From JBBKXR01 sp037969585 (GTDB taxonomy: Bacteria > Verrucomicrobiota > Verrucomicrobiia > Verrucomicrobiales > DEV007): a DNA stretch of 32,300 nucleotides. The stretch is taken from assembly GCA_037969585.1 (NCBI GenBank), contig JBBKXR010000142.1:1-32300 (forward strand), written 5' to 3'. Made by a program: the position numbers and the translations under genes. The notes under the pieces are model-generated. The model saw only the letters and a program-made list of their open reading frames with translations, had not been told where the DNA came from and ran no database searches. Shown here piece by piece: positions 24,249-31,206 of the stretch (within the stretch, counting starts at the first letter, position 1; each line of letters starts with the position of its first letter).

Positions 24249-24283
24249 CGACCCACCAACACAAGGCCCACCTTTTGACAAAG

Positions 24284-24336
24284 GCGGCTACGGAGTATCC
24301 GGAGGATTGGTGTAGCCGCGGTCCGTCAGGCCGTGG
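24284..24336. repeat. Array hairpin 2 with overlapping GTAG-headed palindrome
   Basis: GCGGCTAC (24284-24291) pairs exactly with GTAGCCGC (24312-24319), and a small inner stem ATCC/GGAT (24297-24307) sits in the loop. The right arm is also the start of a second palindrome. GTAG (24312-24315) is followed by CCGCGG (24316-24321) pairing with CCGTGG (24331-24336), with one G-T wobble. The two hairpins exclude each other. GTAG plus palindrome is the layout of RAYT-linked REP elements. Confidence 0.55.
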
Positions 24337-24398
24337 ACTGTCTGCCGGTTGGGTGAAGCTTGCGCCGCTCCACCAACGCAGGGTCCACCGTCCAGCGA

Positions 24399-24428
24399 AG
24401 CCAGCTACCGTCTATCAAGCCGCTGGCT
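24399..24428. repeat. Array hairpin 3
   Basis: AGCCAGC (24399-24405) and GCTGGCT (24422-24428) form a perfect 7-bp stem around a 16-base loop. Confidence 0.45.
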
Positions 24429-24461
24429 CTGACCAACGCAACGCGACCGCCGGGTCGGACG

Positions 24462-24498
24462 GTCTCACCTGATCGTCCAACGGTAGGTCACGTGAGAC
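24462..24498. repeat. Array hairpin 4
   Basis: GTCTCAC (24462-24468) and GTGAGAC (24492-24498) form a perfect 7-bp stem that continues with TGA/TCA after one mismatch. GTAG is in the loop at 24483-24486. The palindrome TCACGTGA (24488-24495) overlaps the right arm. Confidence 0.5.
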
Positions 24499-24647
24499 TG
24501 CGCATTCCGCCAGTCGCGAGCTGAACCATTTTTCCACCAACGCAACGGAAACGGGCGGGGACTCCCATTCTACCACCCAAGTCCTAACGCCATTGCGGTG
24601 GCGGCAGAAGTTGTCGTAAACGACTCAGCCTCTTATCGTTTCTGGCA

Positions 24648-26057
24648 ATGCTTGAGTTCCTCGGACAAAGGGTTCGTCACTGCGACGGACAGTCACGACG
24701 CAGTTTTCTGCGCGCAGGTGCTCTGGGCTTCGGGGGTCTGACTTTTGCCGACCTGTTGCACGCCGAAAACGTGTCGGGAATCGGTTCCTCAAACAAGGCG
24801 ATCATCAACATCCATCTCGATGGCGGGCCGCCGCAGATGGACATGATCGATCCTAAACCGGACGCTCCGTCGGAGATCCGCGGTGAGTTTTCGTCGATCC
24901 CCACGTCCCTGCCCGGTGTCCACTTTACTGAGCTGATGCCGAAGCTGGCATCGATCGCCCACAAGATCATTCCACTGCGTTCGCTGGTCGGTTCCGCCGG
25001 TCGTCACGACGGTTACCAATGCCAGTCCGGCTTCGACATCAAAGAGCTCCCGCAAACCGGTGATCGCCCATCGATGGGCAGCGTGCTCGGCAAACTGCTG
25101 CGCTCGCCGACGGACGAATCGCCGACATTTGTCGACATCATGCAGGGGCGGCCACAAGTGCGCAACAGCGCGCGAGCAGGCTTTCTCGGCCCAGCTCACG
25201 CACCGTTCCGGCCGGATATTTCGAAAATGTTCCACCGCGAACTCGAGCCGAGTATGAAGGGTGAACTGAAACGCCTCGGCGCAGATCACAATGCCAAGCT
25301 CAGCCTCACCGAAGGGCTCACGGTTGGCCGTCTCGATGACCGCATCGAACTTTTGCAAAGCCTCGACGCCACGCGTCGCTCGATCGACGAATCGGGATCG
25401 ATGGCAGCAATGGATGATTTCACGCGTCAGGCTTACGGCATCCTCACTTCGGGCAGACTTGCCGAAGCCATGGACCTCGACAACGAGGATCCCAAAATGC
25501 TGGCTCGCTACACGCCGAACGTCGCCGAGCCGGATCCGAAATTCTTCAGCAACGAAGGCCCGAGCGCAGCGCGCAAACTTCTACTCGCCCGCCGCTTGGT
25601 CGAAGCCGGAGTGCGCTGCGTCAGTGTATCGATCAGTGATTTCGATACCCATCAGGCCAATTTCAAGCGCATGCGCACGCTCGGTCCGATCGTCGATCAC
25701 GCCATCCACGCACTCATCACCGACCTCGAAGAGCGCGGCATGCTCGACGATGTTTCGATCGTCGCCTGGGGAGAATTTGGCCGCAGCCCGAAGATCAACG
25801 ACAAGGGCGGACGCGATCACTGGCCGCGCGTGTCGATGGGACTACTCGCCGGCGGCGGCATGAAGGTTGGTCAGGTCATCGGCTCGACCGACAAACACGC
25901 ATCTGAAGCCACTTCGCGACCGATTCACTATCAGGATGTCATCGCCACGCTGTATCACAATCTAGGTATCGATGGACGACGCATCACCATCGAGGACAAC
26001 ACCGGCCGCCCTCAGTATCTGCTCACCAATGGCAAGCCGATCAGCGAACTGATCTGA
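24648..26057 (+). CDS. DUF1501 domain protein with Tat signal
   Basis: This 469-residue protein belongs to the DUF1501 family, abundant in Planctomycetota and Verrucomicrobiota, with a predicted alkaline-phosphatase/sulfatase-like fold. The twin-arginine signal SRRSFLRAGALGFGG starts near residue 16, so it should be folded with its cofactor in the cytoplasm and exported. Conserved family segments include IHLDGGPPQMDMIDPKP, SAGRHDGYQCQSGF and WGEFGRSPKINDKGGRDHW. In these phyla such genes often follow a DUF1549/DUF1553 cytochrome-like gene. None is present here, so this copy stands alone or with the hypothetical gene 47 bp downstream. The enzymatic role is not established for the family. Confidence 0.9.
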   Translation: MLEFLGQRVRHCDGQSRRSFLRAGALGFGGLTFADLLHAENVSGIGSSNKAIINIHLDGGPPQMDMIDPKPDAPSEIRGEFSSIPTSLPGVHFTELMPKLASIAHKIIPLRSLVGSAGRHDGYQCQSGFDIKELPQTGDRPSMGSVLGKLLRSPTDESPTFVDIMQGRPQVRNSARAGFLGPAHAPFRPDISKMFHRELEPSMKGELKRLGADHNAKLSLTEGLTVGRLDDRIELLQSLDATRRSIDESGSMAAMDDFTRQAYGILTSGRLAEAMDLDNEDPKMLARYTPNVAEPDPKFFSNEGPSAARKLLLARRLVEAGVRCVSVSISDFDTHQANFKRMRTLGPIVDHAIHALITDLEERGMLDDVSIVAWGEFGRSPKINDKGGRDHWPRVSMGLLAGGGMKVGQVIGSTDKHASEATSRPIHYQDVIATLYHNLGIDGRRITIEDNTGRPQYLLTNGKPISELI

Positions 26058-26104
26058 GTCTGTCGGCATTGACAAAGCCGAGCACGCAGCGGCACAGTGA
26101 TGGC

Positions 26105-26998
26105 ATGAAAATGTCTCCCGCCCTTGCTGTGTTTGTCTCGCTATTGACCTTCGGTCTTCAGGCGCAAGAGCGGTCACCGATTTATCCTTTCGATGTCGAA
26201 GTCGCCGGGCAGCAAGCCATTCCCCCCGGAGGACCGGCAGTGATTTTTGCCAAAATTCCGCAACCGGTAGCGCCTGACGCGGAGGTCAAAGTCGACACCG
26301 AAGGCGAAATGATCATCGTTAACGTGTTCGCCATCGACGAGAACGGTGCGCCGTTGAAAGGAGCACAAGGTCAGGCGAAAGTGATCATGGTCCAGAACGG
26401 TACCGGCTTTGCTCTGGATGGCACCATGGACAAATCGACGCTCGCACCGGGGCGTTACGGCATGAACATCGTTTTGCAGAATCAAGGCACCTCACGCGTC
26501 GAGTTTACGGTCGGCAATTCCGAACAGATGGCGCAAAAGCCCGCTCCAACCCAGACTCAAGCAGCACCGGCATCGGCAACTTCGGCGCCTGCCGAAACGC
26601 CCAAACTCAACATGGCGGGAATCGATAGCATCACAGACACTCCGTTCCCTGCCGCATCCACCGCGACAACGACGACCAGCGGCGCTGACCGATCCACGCC
26701 GGACGGCATGATGCGCCTGTTCATCAAATTCGCCGCCGAAGGAAAATTCGAAGAAATCCGCGCCTTTGCCGATCCCAAGTGCGACGGCGACGTCCGCGAA
26801 ATCTGCGCCATCGCCGACTCACCGGAGAAGGACAAAAACCGCTACCGCAATTTCTTCGGGGGCGGCAAAGTTCTCGGTGCAGCCCGCGTCGACGGCGACA
26901 AAGCCGAAGTCGATTTCACCATGGGCGACAAGCAGGAAAAACAGGAAACGATGAACCTGCAGCGCATCGACGGAGTGTGGTTCCTCTCCAGTTTCTGA
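26105..26998 (+). CDS. Secreted hypothetical protein
   Basis: I do not recognise a named family for this 297-residue protein. From the ATG at 26105 it has a signal peptide (MKMSPALAVFVSLLTFGLQAQ). A beta-rich domain of about 110 residues follows, then a Ala/Pro/Thr-rich linker (around KPAPTQTQAAPAS) and a C-terminal domain of about 95 residues. The last domain (MMRLFIKFAAEGKFEEIRAF, ending DGVWFLSSF) looks like the NTF2-like or DUF4878 type found in lipoproteins. An upstream in-frame start at 26069 adds 12 residues before the signal and is less likely. It lies 47 bp after the DUF1501 gene and its stop directly abuts that of the convergent beta-propeller gene. Confidence 0.7.
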   Translation: MKMSPALAVFVSLLTFGLQAQERSPIYPFDVEVAGQQAIPPGGPAVIFAKIPQPVAPDAEVKVDTEGEMIIVNVFAIDENGAPLKGAQGQAKVIMVQNGTGFALDGTMDKSTLAPGRYGMNIVLQNQGTSRVEFTVGNSEQMAQKPAPTQTQAAPASATSAPAETPKLNMAGIDSITDTPFPAASTATTTTSGADRSTPDGMMRLFIKFAAEGKFEEIRAFADPKCDGDVREICAIADSPEKDKNRYRNFFGGGKVLGAARVDGDKAEVDFTMGDKQEKQETMNLQRIDGVWFLSSF

Positions 26999-28012
26999 CT
27001 ATTCCGCCACCGTCTTCAAGAACTTGTGCACGCGGCCGAAGATGCTGTATTCGGTGACGTAAAGATTTCCCGCCGCGTCGAAATCGATGCCGTGGGGTGC
27101 GGTGACGACGCCGGCGCGCCATTTCTCCGGCTCGGTTTTGTTGGTGCCTACTTCGTCAGCGTTTTCATTGGCACCAAACTGTGCGGCGATGTTTCCCGCT
27201 TTATCAAAAACCGTGACCCGGCCTTTGATTTCGCCAACCGCCAGGTAGTCGCCCTGCACGACCAGCGCAGCAGGCATTAGTAACTCCGTAGCGATATTGC
27301 CGAGGTATTCGCCTTCCATCGAAACGTGAACCAAGCGGCCGTCGGTACGGCTTACACCGACGATCTGTGCGGGATCGAAGCGGGTATCGATCGCGATTTT
27401 GTGCAGCGTTTGAAAGTTGTACGGCTCGCCCTTTCCGCCGAAGGTGGCGAGGTATTTACCCTCAGCATCGAAGCGATGAATGTAGTCTGACGAGTAACCA
27501 TCCGTAACAAAGATATCGCCGTTGGGCGCCACGTCGCAGGCGGTCAGTCGAATCGCTCCCTCGCCAGTCTTGGCGTTCTTTTTCCAATACTCTAACGGGA
27601 TCGACTCGCCGGGGATCGTCATCACGATCTCGCCATCGAGTTTCATTTTCAAAATCGATCCGGCTCCGACGCGCGGTCCATAGATGTATTCCGTGCCGTC
27701 AGCATCCTTGTGAATGACGAAGCCGTGAAAATCATTGGGCGCATTCGGCACGTTGCGCAGATACTTGCCATTGGCGTCGTAAACCTGAACGCCGGCACGC
27801 AGTCCGCCGGTCAGGCTGACGTAGACTTCGCCGGCCTCACTGATAGCAATGTCGCCGTGAGCGACGCCCATTTTTTCCAAATCCTTAGGGAGTTGCACCC
27901 ACTCGGATGATGCTGTCCAGGACGGAGCACCGCTGGTTGCAGCCGTTGCCACGCAGACAGCGGCGAGGCAGAGAATCGACAAGGGGACGAGCTGACGGAG
28001 GCCGGTTTTCAT
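26999..28012 (-). CDS. Secreted NHL/SMP-30-like beta-propeller protein
   Basis: This 337-residue protein has a signal peptide (MKTGLRQLVPLSILCLAAVC..., ending near ATAA). The mature part is made of repeating blades such as GDIAISEAGEVYVSLTGG, DVAPNGDIFVTDGYSSDYI and GIDFDAAGNLYVTEYSIFG. These are NHL-type repeats of a six-bladed propeller. Such exported propellers bind ligands or proteins or act as lactonase-like enzymes. No metal-site set can be named here. The frame extends upstream to 28180, but the signal peptide fixes the start at 28012. It is convergent with the secreted hypothetical gene with no base between the two stop codons. Confidence 0.8.
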   Translation of the reverse strand: MKTGLRQLVPLSILCLAAVCVATAATSGAPSWTASSEWVQLPKDLEKMGVAHGDIAISEAGEVYVSLTGGLRAGVQVYDANGKYLRNVPNAPNDFHGFVIHKDADGTEYIYGPRVGAGSILKMKLDGEIVMTIPGESIPLEYWKKNAKTGEGAIRLTACDVAPNGDIFVTDGYSSDYIHRFDAEGKYLATFGGKGEPYNFQTLHKIAIDTRFDPAQIVGVSRTDGRLVHVSMEGEYLGNIATELLMPAALVVQGDYLAVGEIKGRVTVFDKAGNIAAQFGANENADEVGTNKTEPEKWRAGVVTAPHGIDFDAAGNLYVTEYSIFGRVHKFLKTVAE

Positions 28013-28088
28013 GCGCACTTTATGGCGGCACCGGCAAATCTTGTCCAGATGGGAGCCGGACACAATCGCGCCGCTCAGCACCGCGCCA

Positions 28089-28466
28089 TCAAGCCACCTG
28101 TCGCCCGAGTTGGCGATCGATCTCCTGCACCAACACGCGAAACTCAACCGGCTTGCCAAACACCGAACTCTCGATACCACCGAGTCGCGAGATCGCTGAC
28201 GCTTCGTCGGCCAGACCGGTCAGCAGGATCACGGGAATGTTACGCAGGTAAGGATCCTGACGAAGTTCGGAGAGCACTTCGCCGCCATCCTTTTCCGGCA
28301 TCATGATGTCGAGAATGATCAGACTTGGTTGCTCCTTACGCACCCGATTGACGGCCTGCATGGAATCATTTTCCACGGCGACTTCAAAGCCGCAGCGCAA
28401 TAAGGCCTTCTCCACCATTGTGGTCAGGTTAACGTTGTCGTCGATGACTAGAATTCGGCCACGCAT
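28089..28466 (-). CDS. Single-domain response regulator (receiver)
   Basis: The product has 125 residues and is a stand-alone REC domain with no output domain. The acidic pair is IDD at residues 8-10. The phosphoacceptor is Asp53 in LIILDIMMP. The switch Thr is Thr83 and the conserved Lys is Lys105 in FGKP. It is the last gene of the leftward signalling unit, 46 bp after the second receiver protein. With no histidine kinase in the window, its phosphodonor is unknown. It may feed the adjacent phosphatase/anti-sigma protein (inference). A 6-bp inverted repeat lies just upstream of its start. Confidence 0.9.
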   Translation of the reverse strand: MRGRILVIDDNVNLTTMVEKALLRCGFEVAVENDSMQAVNRVRKEQPSLIILDIMMPEKDGGEVLSELRQDPYLRNIPVILLTGLADEASAISRLGGIESSVFGKPVEFRVLVQEIDRQLGRQVA

Positions 28467-28468
28467 GG

Positions 28469-28490
28469 TTAGATGTCCTAATATATCTAA
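28469..28490. promoter_or_regulatory. Inverted repeat upstream of the receiver gene
   Basis: TTAGAT (28469-28474) and ATCTAA (28485-28490) form a perfect dyad with a 10-base spacer, directly before the start codon at 28466 on the minus strand. It could be an operator or a small hairpin affecting translation. Confidence 0.3.
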
Positions 28491-28512
28491 AATTTACGAA
28501 AATTACAAGCAA

Positions 28513-28923
28513 CTAAGATGGCAGGACCAGCAGCTCATTGATGCGTCCCGTCAGTCCGACCGGACTGAAAGGCTTGCTGATCACTTCGTTGGCACCCGCG
28601 TTGAGCAATCGCTCGTGCAGCGCCGGGTCCCGATAGCCGGTCACGACGACGATCGGCACCTTGGCCAAAGTTGCATCGTCTTTGAAGGCTTGGATCAGTT
28701 CGAGCCCAGTTCGTCCCGGCAAATTGTAATCAAAAATAGCCAGATCGGGAGGAGTCGCACGTGCCTTTTCGACCACTTCAGTGCCACAGTTGAACGGCAT
28801 CATTTCAAATCCGCTGCGCTCAAGCTGGAACTGAAACAGGCGCATCATGGTGCGTTCGTCTTCAGCAACAAGAATGCGCTTACTTCTCGTGGTGGCGGGA
28901 TTTTCAGAAAGATCGTGGCTCAT
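28513..28923 (-). CDS. Single-domain response regulator (receiver)
   Basis: This is a second stand-alone REC protein, of 136 residues. Its acidic pair is AED near residues 20-22. The phosphoacceptor is Asp65 in LAIFDYNLPG, with Thr95 and Lys117 (SKPF) completing the active site. Its start overlaps the stop of the kinase-phosphatase gene by 4 bp (ATGA), so the two are translationally coupled and probably work in one pathway. It differs clearly in sequence from the neighbouring receiver at 28089-28466, so it is not a recent duplicate. Confidence 0.9.
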   Translation of the reverse strand: MSHDLSENPATTRSKRILVAEDERTMMRLFQFQLERSGFEMMPFNCGTEVVEKARATPPDLAIFDYNLPGRTGLELIQAFKDDATLAKVPIVVVTGYRDPALHERLLNAGANEVISKPFSPVGLTGRINELLVLPS

Positions 28924-30734
28924 GACTGGGCAATGGAGTTGAGTATGGGAGTTTCGACCGAGGTCGAAACCGAAGTCGTTAAAGGCTGAGCAGAATTTTC
29001 TCGCCGCCAGAAAAGAAGCGTTTGATCATCATGCAGTTCGCCATGGTCGATGCCGATGCGGTTTTGAATGTCGTTCCAGAAATCGACCGGATCGGCAAAT
29101 GCTTTGCGTCCGGCAAGATCGACGAAGCGTTCCCATCCCCACCACGATTCCCCGAGCTTCCACTCGAACATGCCGTCGGTGACCAGCAACACGCCTTGGT
29201 GCTCGGCGATGCTGCGCCGTTCGACTTCGTATTCGGAATCTTCGAGAATTCCCAATGGCGGTCCCGACGGCTCGATTTGGTCGAGCACCCCCTCATGATT
29301 CAAAGTCAGCACCGGACAATGACCTGCGTTAACGATTTCCATGGTCTCAAAGTTCGGATCGATCCGCACCAGCGCGCAGGTCACAAATGATGACATTTCG
29401 CCGAGCGTATCGGCCAGTACTTTGTTCAGCGACTGAGCCAGTTCGTTAAGCGGCTGGGCCTTGCCGAGATTCATCAGAAATGCCGTCCGGTAAACGCTGG
29501 CCAGCATCGCTGCCGACACACCCTTACCCATGACATCGATCACCGTCATCACGAGATTGCCCTGCTCATCGTGGCAGGCTTCGAGGTAATCGCCGGCCAC
29601 TTCCTGGGCGCTGCGATGCTGCATGAAAACTTTCCACTGCTCCGACTGCGGCGGCGTCGACACCGGTAGCAACATTTTTTGAATTTCCGCTGCCAACTCA
29701 AGCTCGCGCACCGCCCGAGTCTCGTTCCGACGCTGAGTCTGCATGTTGGCGTTGGCCAGAGCGATGCCGAACAGATCCGTGAACGTTCGCAGGTTATTGA
29801 TCTCGGACGCCTGTAAGCCACTATCCGAATCGCGCAGAGCCGTCACCAGGCAACCGAGCGCCTCGCCTTGAGCCATGATCGGAAAAACGCAGCCGTGCGA
29901 AAAATCAGCGAAAGTCTGGTCGCTGTCGAAATTTTTCAGCTCAGCCGCGGAATTCCACAGAAAACTGTCACCCGATGCCAGCACTTCGCGAACCAAGGCC
30001 GGCATTGCATTGGCCACGCGTACGCCATCGACCTCATCGAGTTCTGATTGGACGGCTTCGATTACCGCGGCGGAAAGGCACAGCCACAAAACTTCGGGCT
30101 GCCGCGCTCCGTGGATCTGACGCAGACTGCGCATGCCCTCTTCGAGAAAATCACCGGTGCGCTTCGCGGTAATCAACGCATTACCCATGCGCTGAAAAGC
30201 CGCCAAGCTCTCATAAGAATGCGACAACTCTTCGAGAATCAGCGACACATCATCATCTTCCCCTACCGTCCTGCCGAGCGAATCGAAATGTTTGCGTAGT
30301 TCAAGACGCACCTTGGTCGACGAACGCCACAACTGGCAATCGTCGAACAACTGATGCATCAGGAAAAAGCCCCGCCCCGAAGTCGCCAGCGGATCCTCCG
30401 GCAACTCAGACGTTTCAAATAGTTCCTGCGCTGGCCCTTCACCTTCGTGGGTAATCGCCAGGGTCAGCGACGATTCGTCGTTCCACCACTCCAGGGTCAC
30501 CGATTTCGAATCGTCGTTGTCACAGCCGTGCTTGATAGCATTGGTCAGCGCTTCTGTGAATCCCAACACCAACATGTCAGCAGCTATCGACTCGACACCG
30601 ATCTGCGTCAAAAACTCGGTGAACTGCTCGCGAGCGTCGGTCAGCAGAGCGATACGCGCCGGTATAACGAAACGCCGGCTCTGCAGCGAATCACCGCTGC
30701 CGAGGCCTCCTGTGGGCTGGATCATGCTGACCAT
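28920..30734 (-). CDS. HATPase anti-sigma kinase - GAF - SpoIIE/RsbU phosphatase fusion
   Basis: This 604-residue partner-switching protein has three modules. An N-terminal RsbW/SpoIIAB-type ATPase spans about residues 20-150, with N-box GFTEALTNAIKHG (Glu61, Asn65) and G-box SGRGFFLMHQLFD. A GAF-like domain spans about 185-330. A C-terminal PP2C SpoIIE domain spans about 370-590, with GDYLEA (Asp382), VIDVMGKGVSAAM, NAGHCP, VTDGMFEW and HDDQTL. The kinase would phosphorylate a STAS protein and the phosphatase would reverse this. A candidate STAS partner is encoded divergently at 30872. Upstream ATGs at 30725, 30734 and 30782 are all possible starts. I chose 30734 because the extra residues from 30782 are a non-conserved hydrophobic run. 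Confidence 0.88.
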   Translation of the reverse strand: MVSMIQPTGGLGSGDSLQSRRFVIPARIALLTDAREQFTEFLTQIGVESIAADMLVLGFTEALTNAIKHGCDNDDSKSVTLEWWNDESSLTLAITHEGEGPAQELFETSELPEDPLATSGRGFFLMHQLFDDCQLWRSSTKVRLELRKHFDSLGRTVGEDDDVSLILEELSHSYESLAAFQRMGNALITAKRTGDFLEEGMRSLRQIHGARQPEVLWLCLSAAVIEAVQSELDEVDGVRVANAMPALVREVLASGDSFLWNSAAELKNFDSDQTFADFSHGCVFPIMAQGEALGCLVTALRDSDSGLQASEINNLRTFTDLFGIALANANMQTQRRNETRAVRELELAAEIQKMLLPVSTPPQSEQWKVFMQHRSAQEVAGDYLEACHDEQGNLVMTVIDVMGKGVSAAMLASVYRTAFLMNLGKAQPLNELAQSLNKVLADTLGEMSSFVTCALVRIDPNFETMEIVNAGHCPVLTLNHEGVLDQIEPSGPPLGILEDSEYEVERRSIAEHQGVLLVTDGMFEWKLGESWWGWERFVDLAGRKAFADPVDFWNDIQNRIGIDHGELHDDQTLLFWRRENSAQPLTTSVSTSVETPILNSIAQS

Positions 30735-30782
30735 CGGAAAATAAAAAGACAAACAGAGAAGAAATTCTGATTGAAAGAACAA

Positions 30783-30866
30783 TAGCAGTGAACTATAATT
30801 ATTACAATAACAATAATTACAATCATCTTAATATTTCGGATGATTTAAGCACTTAGCGTTAATTTA
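30783..30866. promoter_or_regulatory. AT-rich divergent promoter region
   Basis: This AT-rich stretch lies between the leftward kinase-phosphatase gene and the rightward STAS gene. CTATAATTAT (30793-30802) followed by CAATCAT (30820-30826) matches the arrangement at 11111-11147. TATAAT at 30794-30799 is a good -10 word. No clear -35 box is visible. Confidence 0.45.
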
Positions 30867-30871
30867 CAGCC

Positions 30872-31189
30872 ATGTTCGACTTCAATCCCACCACCGGCGG
30901 CCTCCGAATTCAAATCGACGTCGCTAGTTTTGATGCCAGCAATGTCGATCAATTTAAGAACGATTTCGAAAGACTCTGCCCGGGCGAGCTAGCCGCTGTC
31001 GACGTCGACCTTGCTCGCGTCGAAATGATCGACAGCTCAGCCATCGGAGCTTTGCTCAGTGTGCATCGCCGCCTTAATGGCCACGGTCCGATCAGCATTC
31101 ACAACCCGCGTCCTTCCGTGCTCAGCGTCATCGAGCTGCTGCGTCTGCACCGGGTCTTTCATATCGAGATCGACGAAGAAGCGGCGTAA
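30872..31189 (+). CDS. STAS-domain anti-anti-sigma factor (RsbV/SpoIIAA-like)
   Basis: This 105-residue single STAS domain carries the phosphorylatable serine motif at IDSSAIGALL (Asp54, Ser55, Ser56). In SpoIIAA/RsbV proteins a serine in the DSS motif is phosphorylated by the anti-sigma kinase and dephosphorylated by a PP2C phosphatase. Only the unphosphorylated form captures the kinase. Both activities are fused in the divergently encoded protein at 28920-30734. The two genes share one promoter region, so this pair is very likely a cognate set. No sigma factor is encoded in the window. Confidence 0.9.
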   Translation: MFDFNPTTGGLRIQIDVASFDASNVDQFKNDFERLCPGELAAVDVDLARVEMIDSSAIGALLSVHRRLNGHGPISIHNPRPSVLSVIELLRLHRVFHIEIDEEAA

Positions 31190-31190
31190 C

Positions 31191-31206
31191 ACGAGTCGTC
31201 ACTCGT
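31191..31206. terminator. Bidirectional terminator-like hairpin
   Basis: ACGAGT (31191-31196) and ACTCGT (31201-31206) form a 6-bp stem with a 4-base loop between the convergent STAS and alcohol dehydrogenase genes. It overlaps the dehydrogenase stop codon. AA before and TTT after the stem give modest terminator character in both directions. Confidence 0.45.

Larger units (their letters stand above)
24210..24583. repeat. Hairpin/spacer array bracketed by 11-bp direct repeats
   Basis: This non-coding stretch lies between the divergent symporter and DUF1501 genes. It starts and ends with the same 11-mer, CCACCCAAGTC (24210-24220 and 24573-24583). Between them four hairpins of unrelated sequence alternate with a conserved word, ACCAAC followed by RCA. 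The hairpins are at 24227-24248, 24284-24319, 24399-24428 and 24462-24498. The words are at 24255-24263, 24372-24380, 24432-24440 and 24536-24544. I see no coding frame with family resemblance in it. Confidence 0.65.

Noticed and set aside
24055..24472. Small open frames in the hairpin array region
   Set aside because: They run through hairpins and repeats on both strands, have no recognisable domain, and show the mixed codon use of non-coding DNA.
24210..24583. CRISPR array or integron attC-like cassette array
   Set aside because: There is no constant repeat of CRISPR length, spacing is irregular, and the spacer word lacks the RYYYAAC/GTTRRRY pairing expected for attC sites. No cas or integrase gene is nearby.
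28013..28180. Upstream start for the beta-propeller protein
   Set aside because: The added segment is Arg/Cys-rich with no domain, runs into the receiver gene, and would bury the clear signal peptide starting at 28012.
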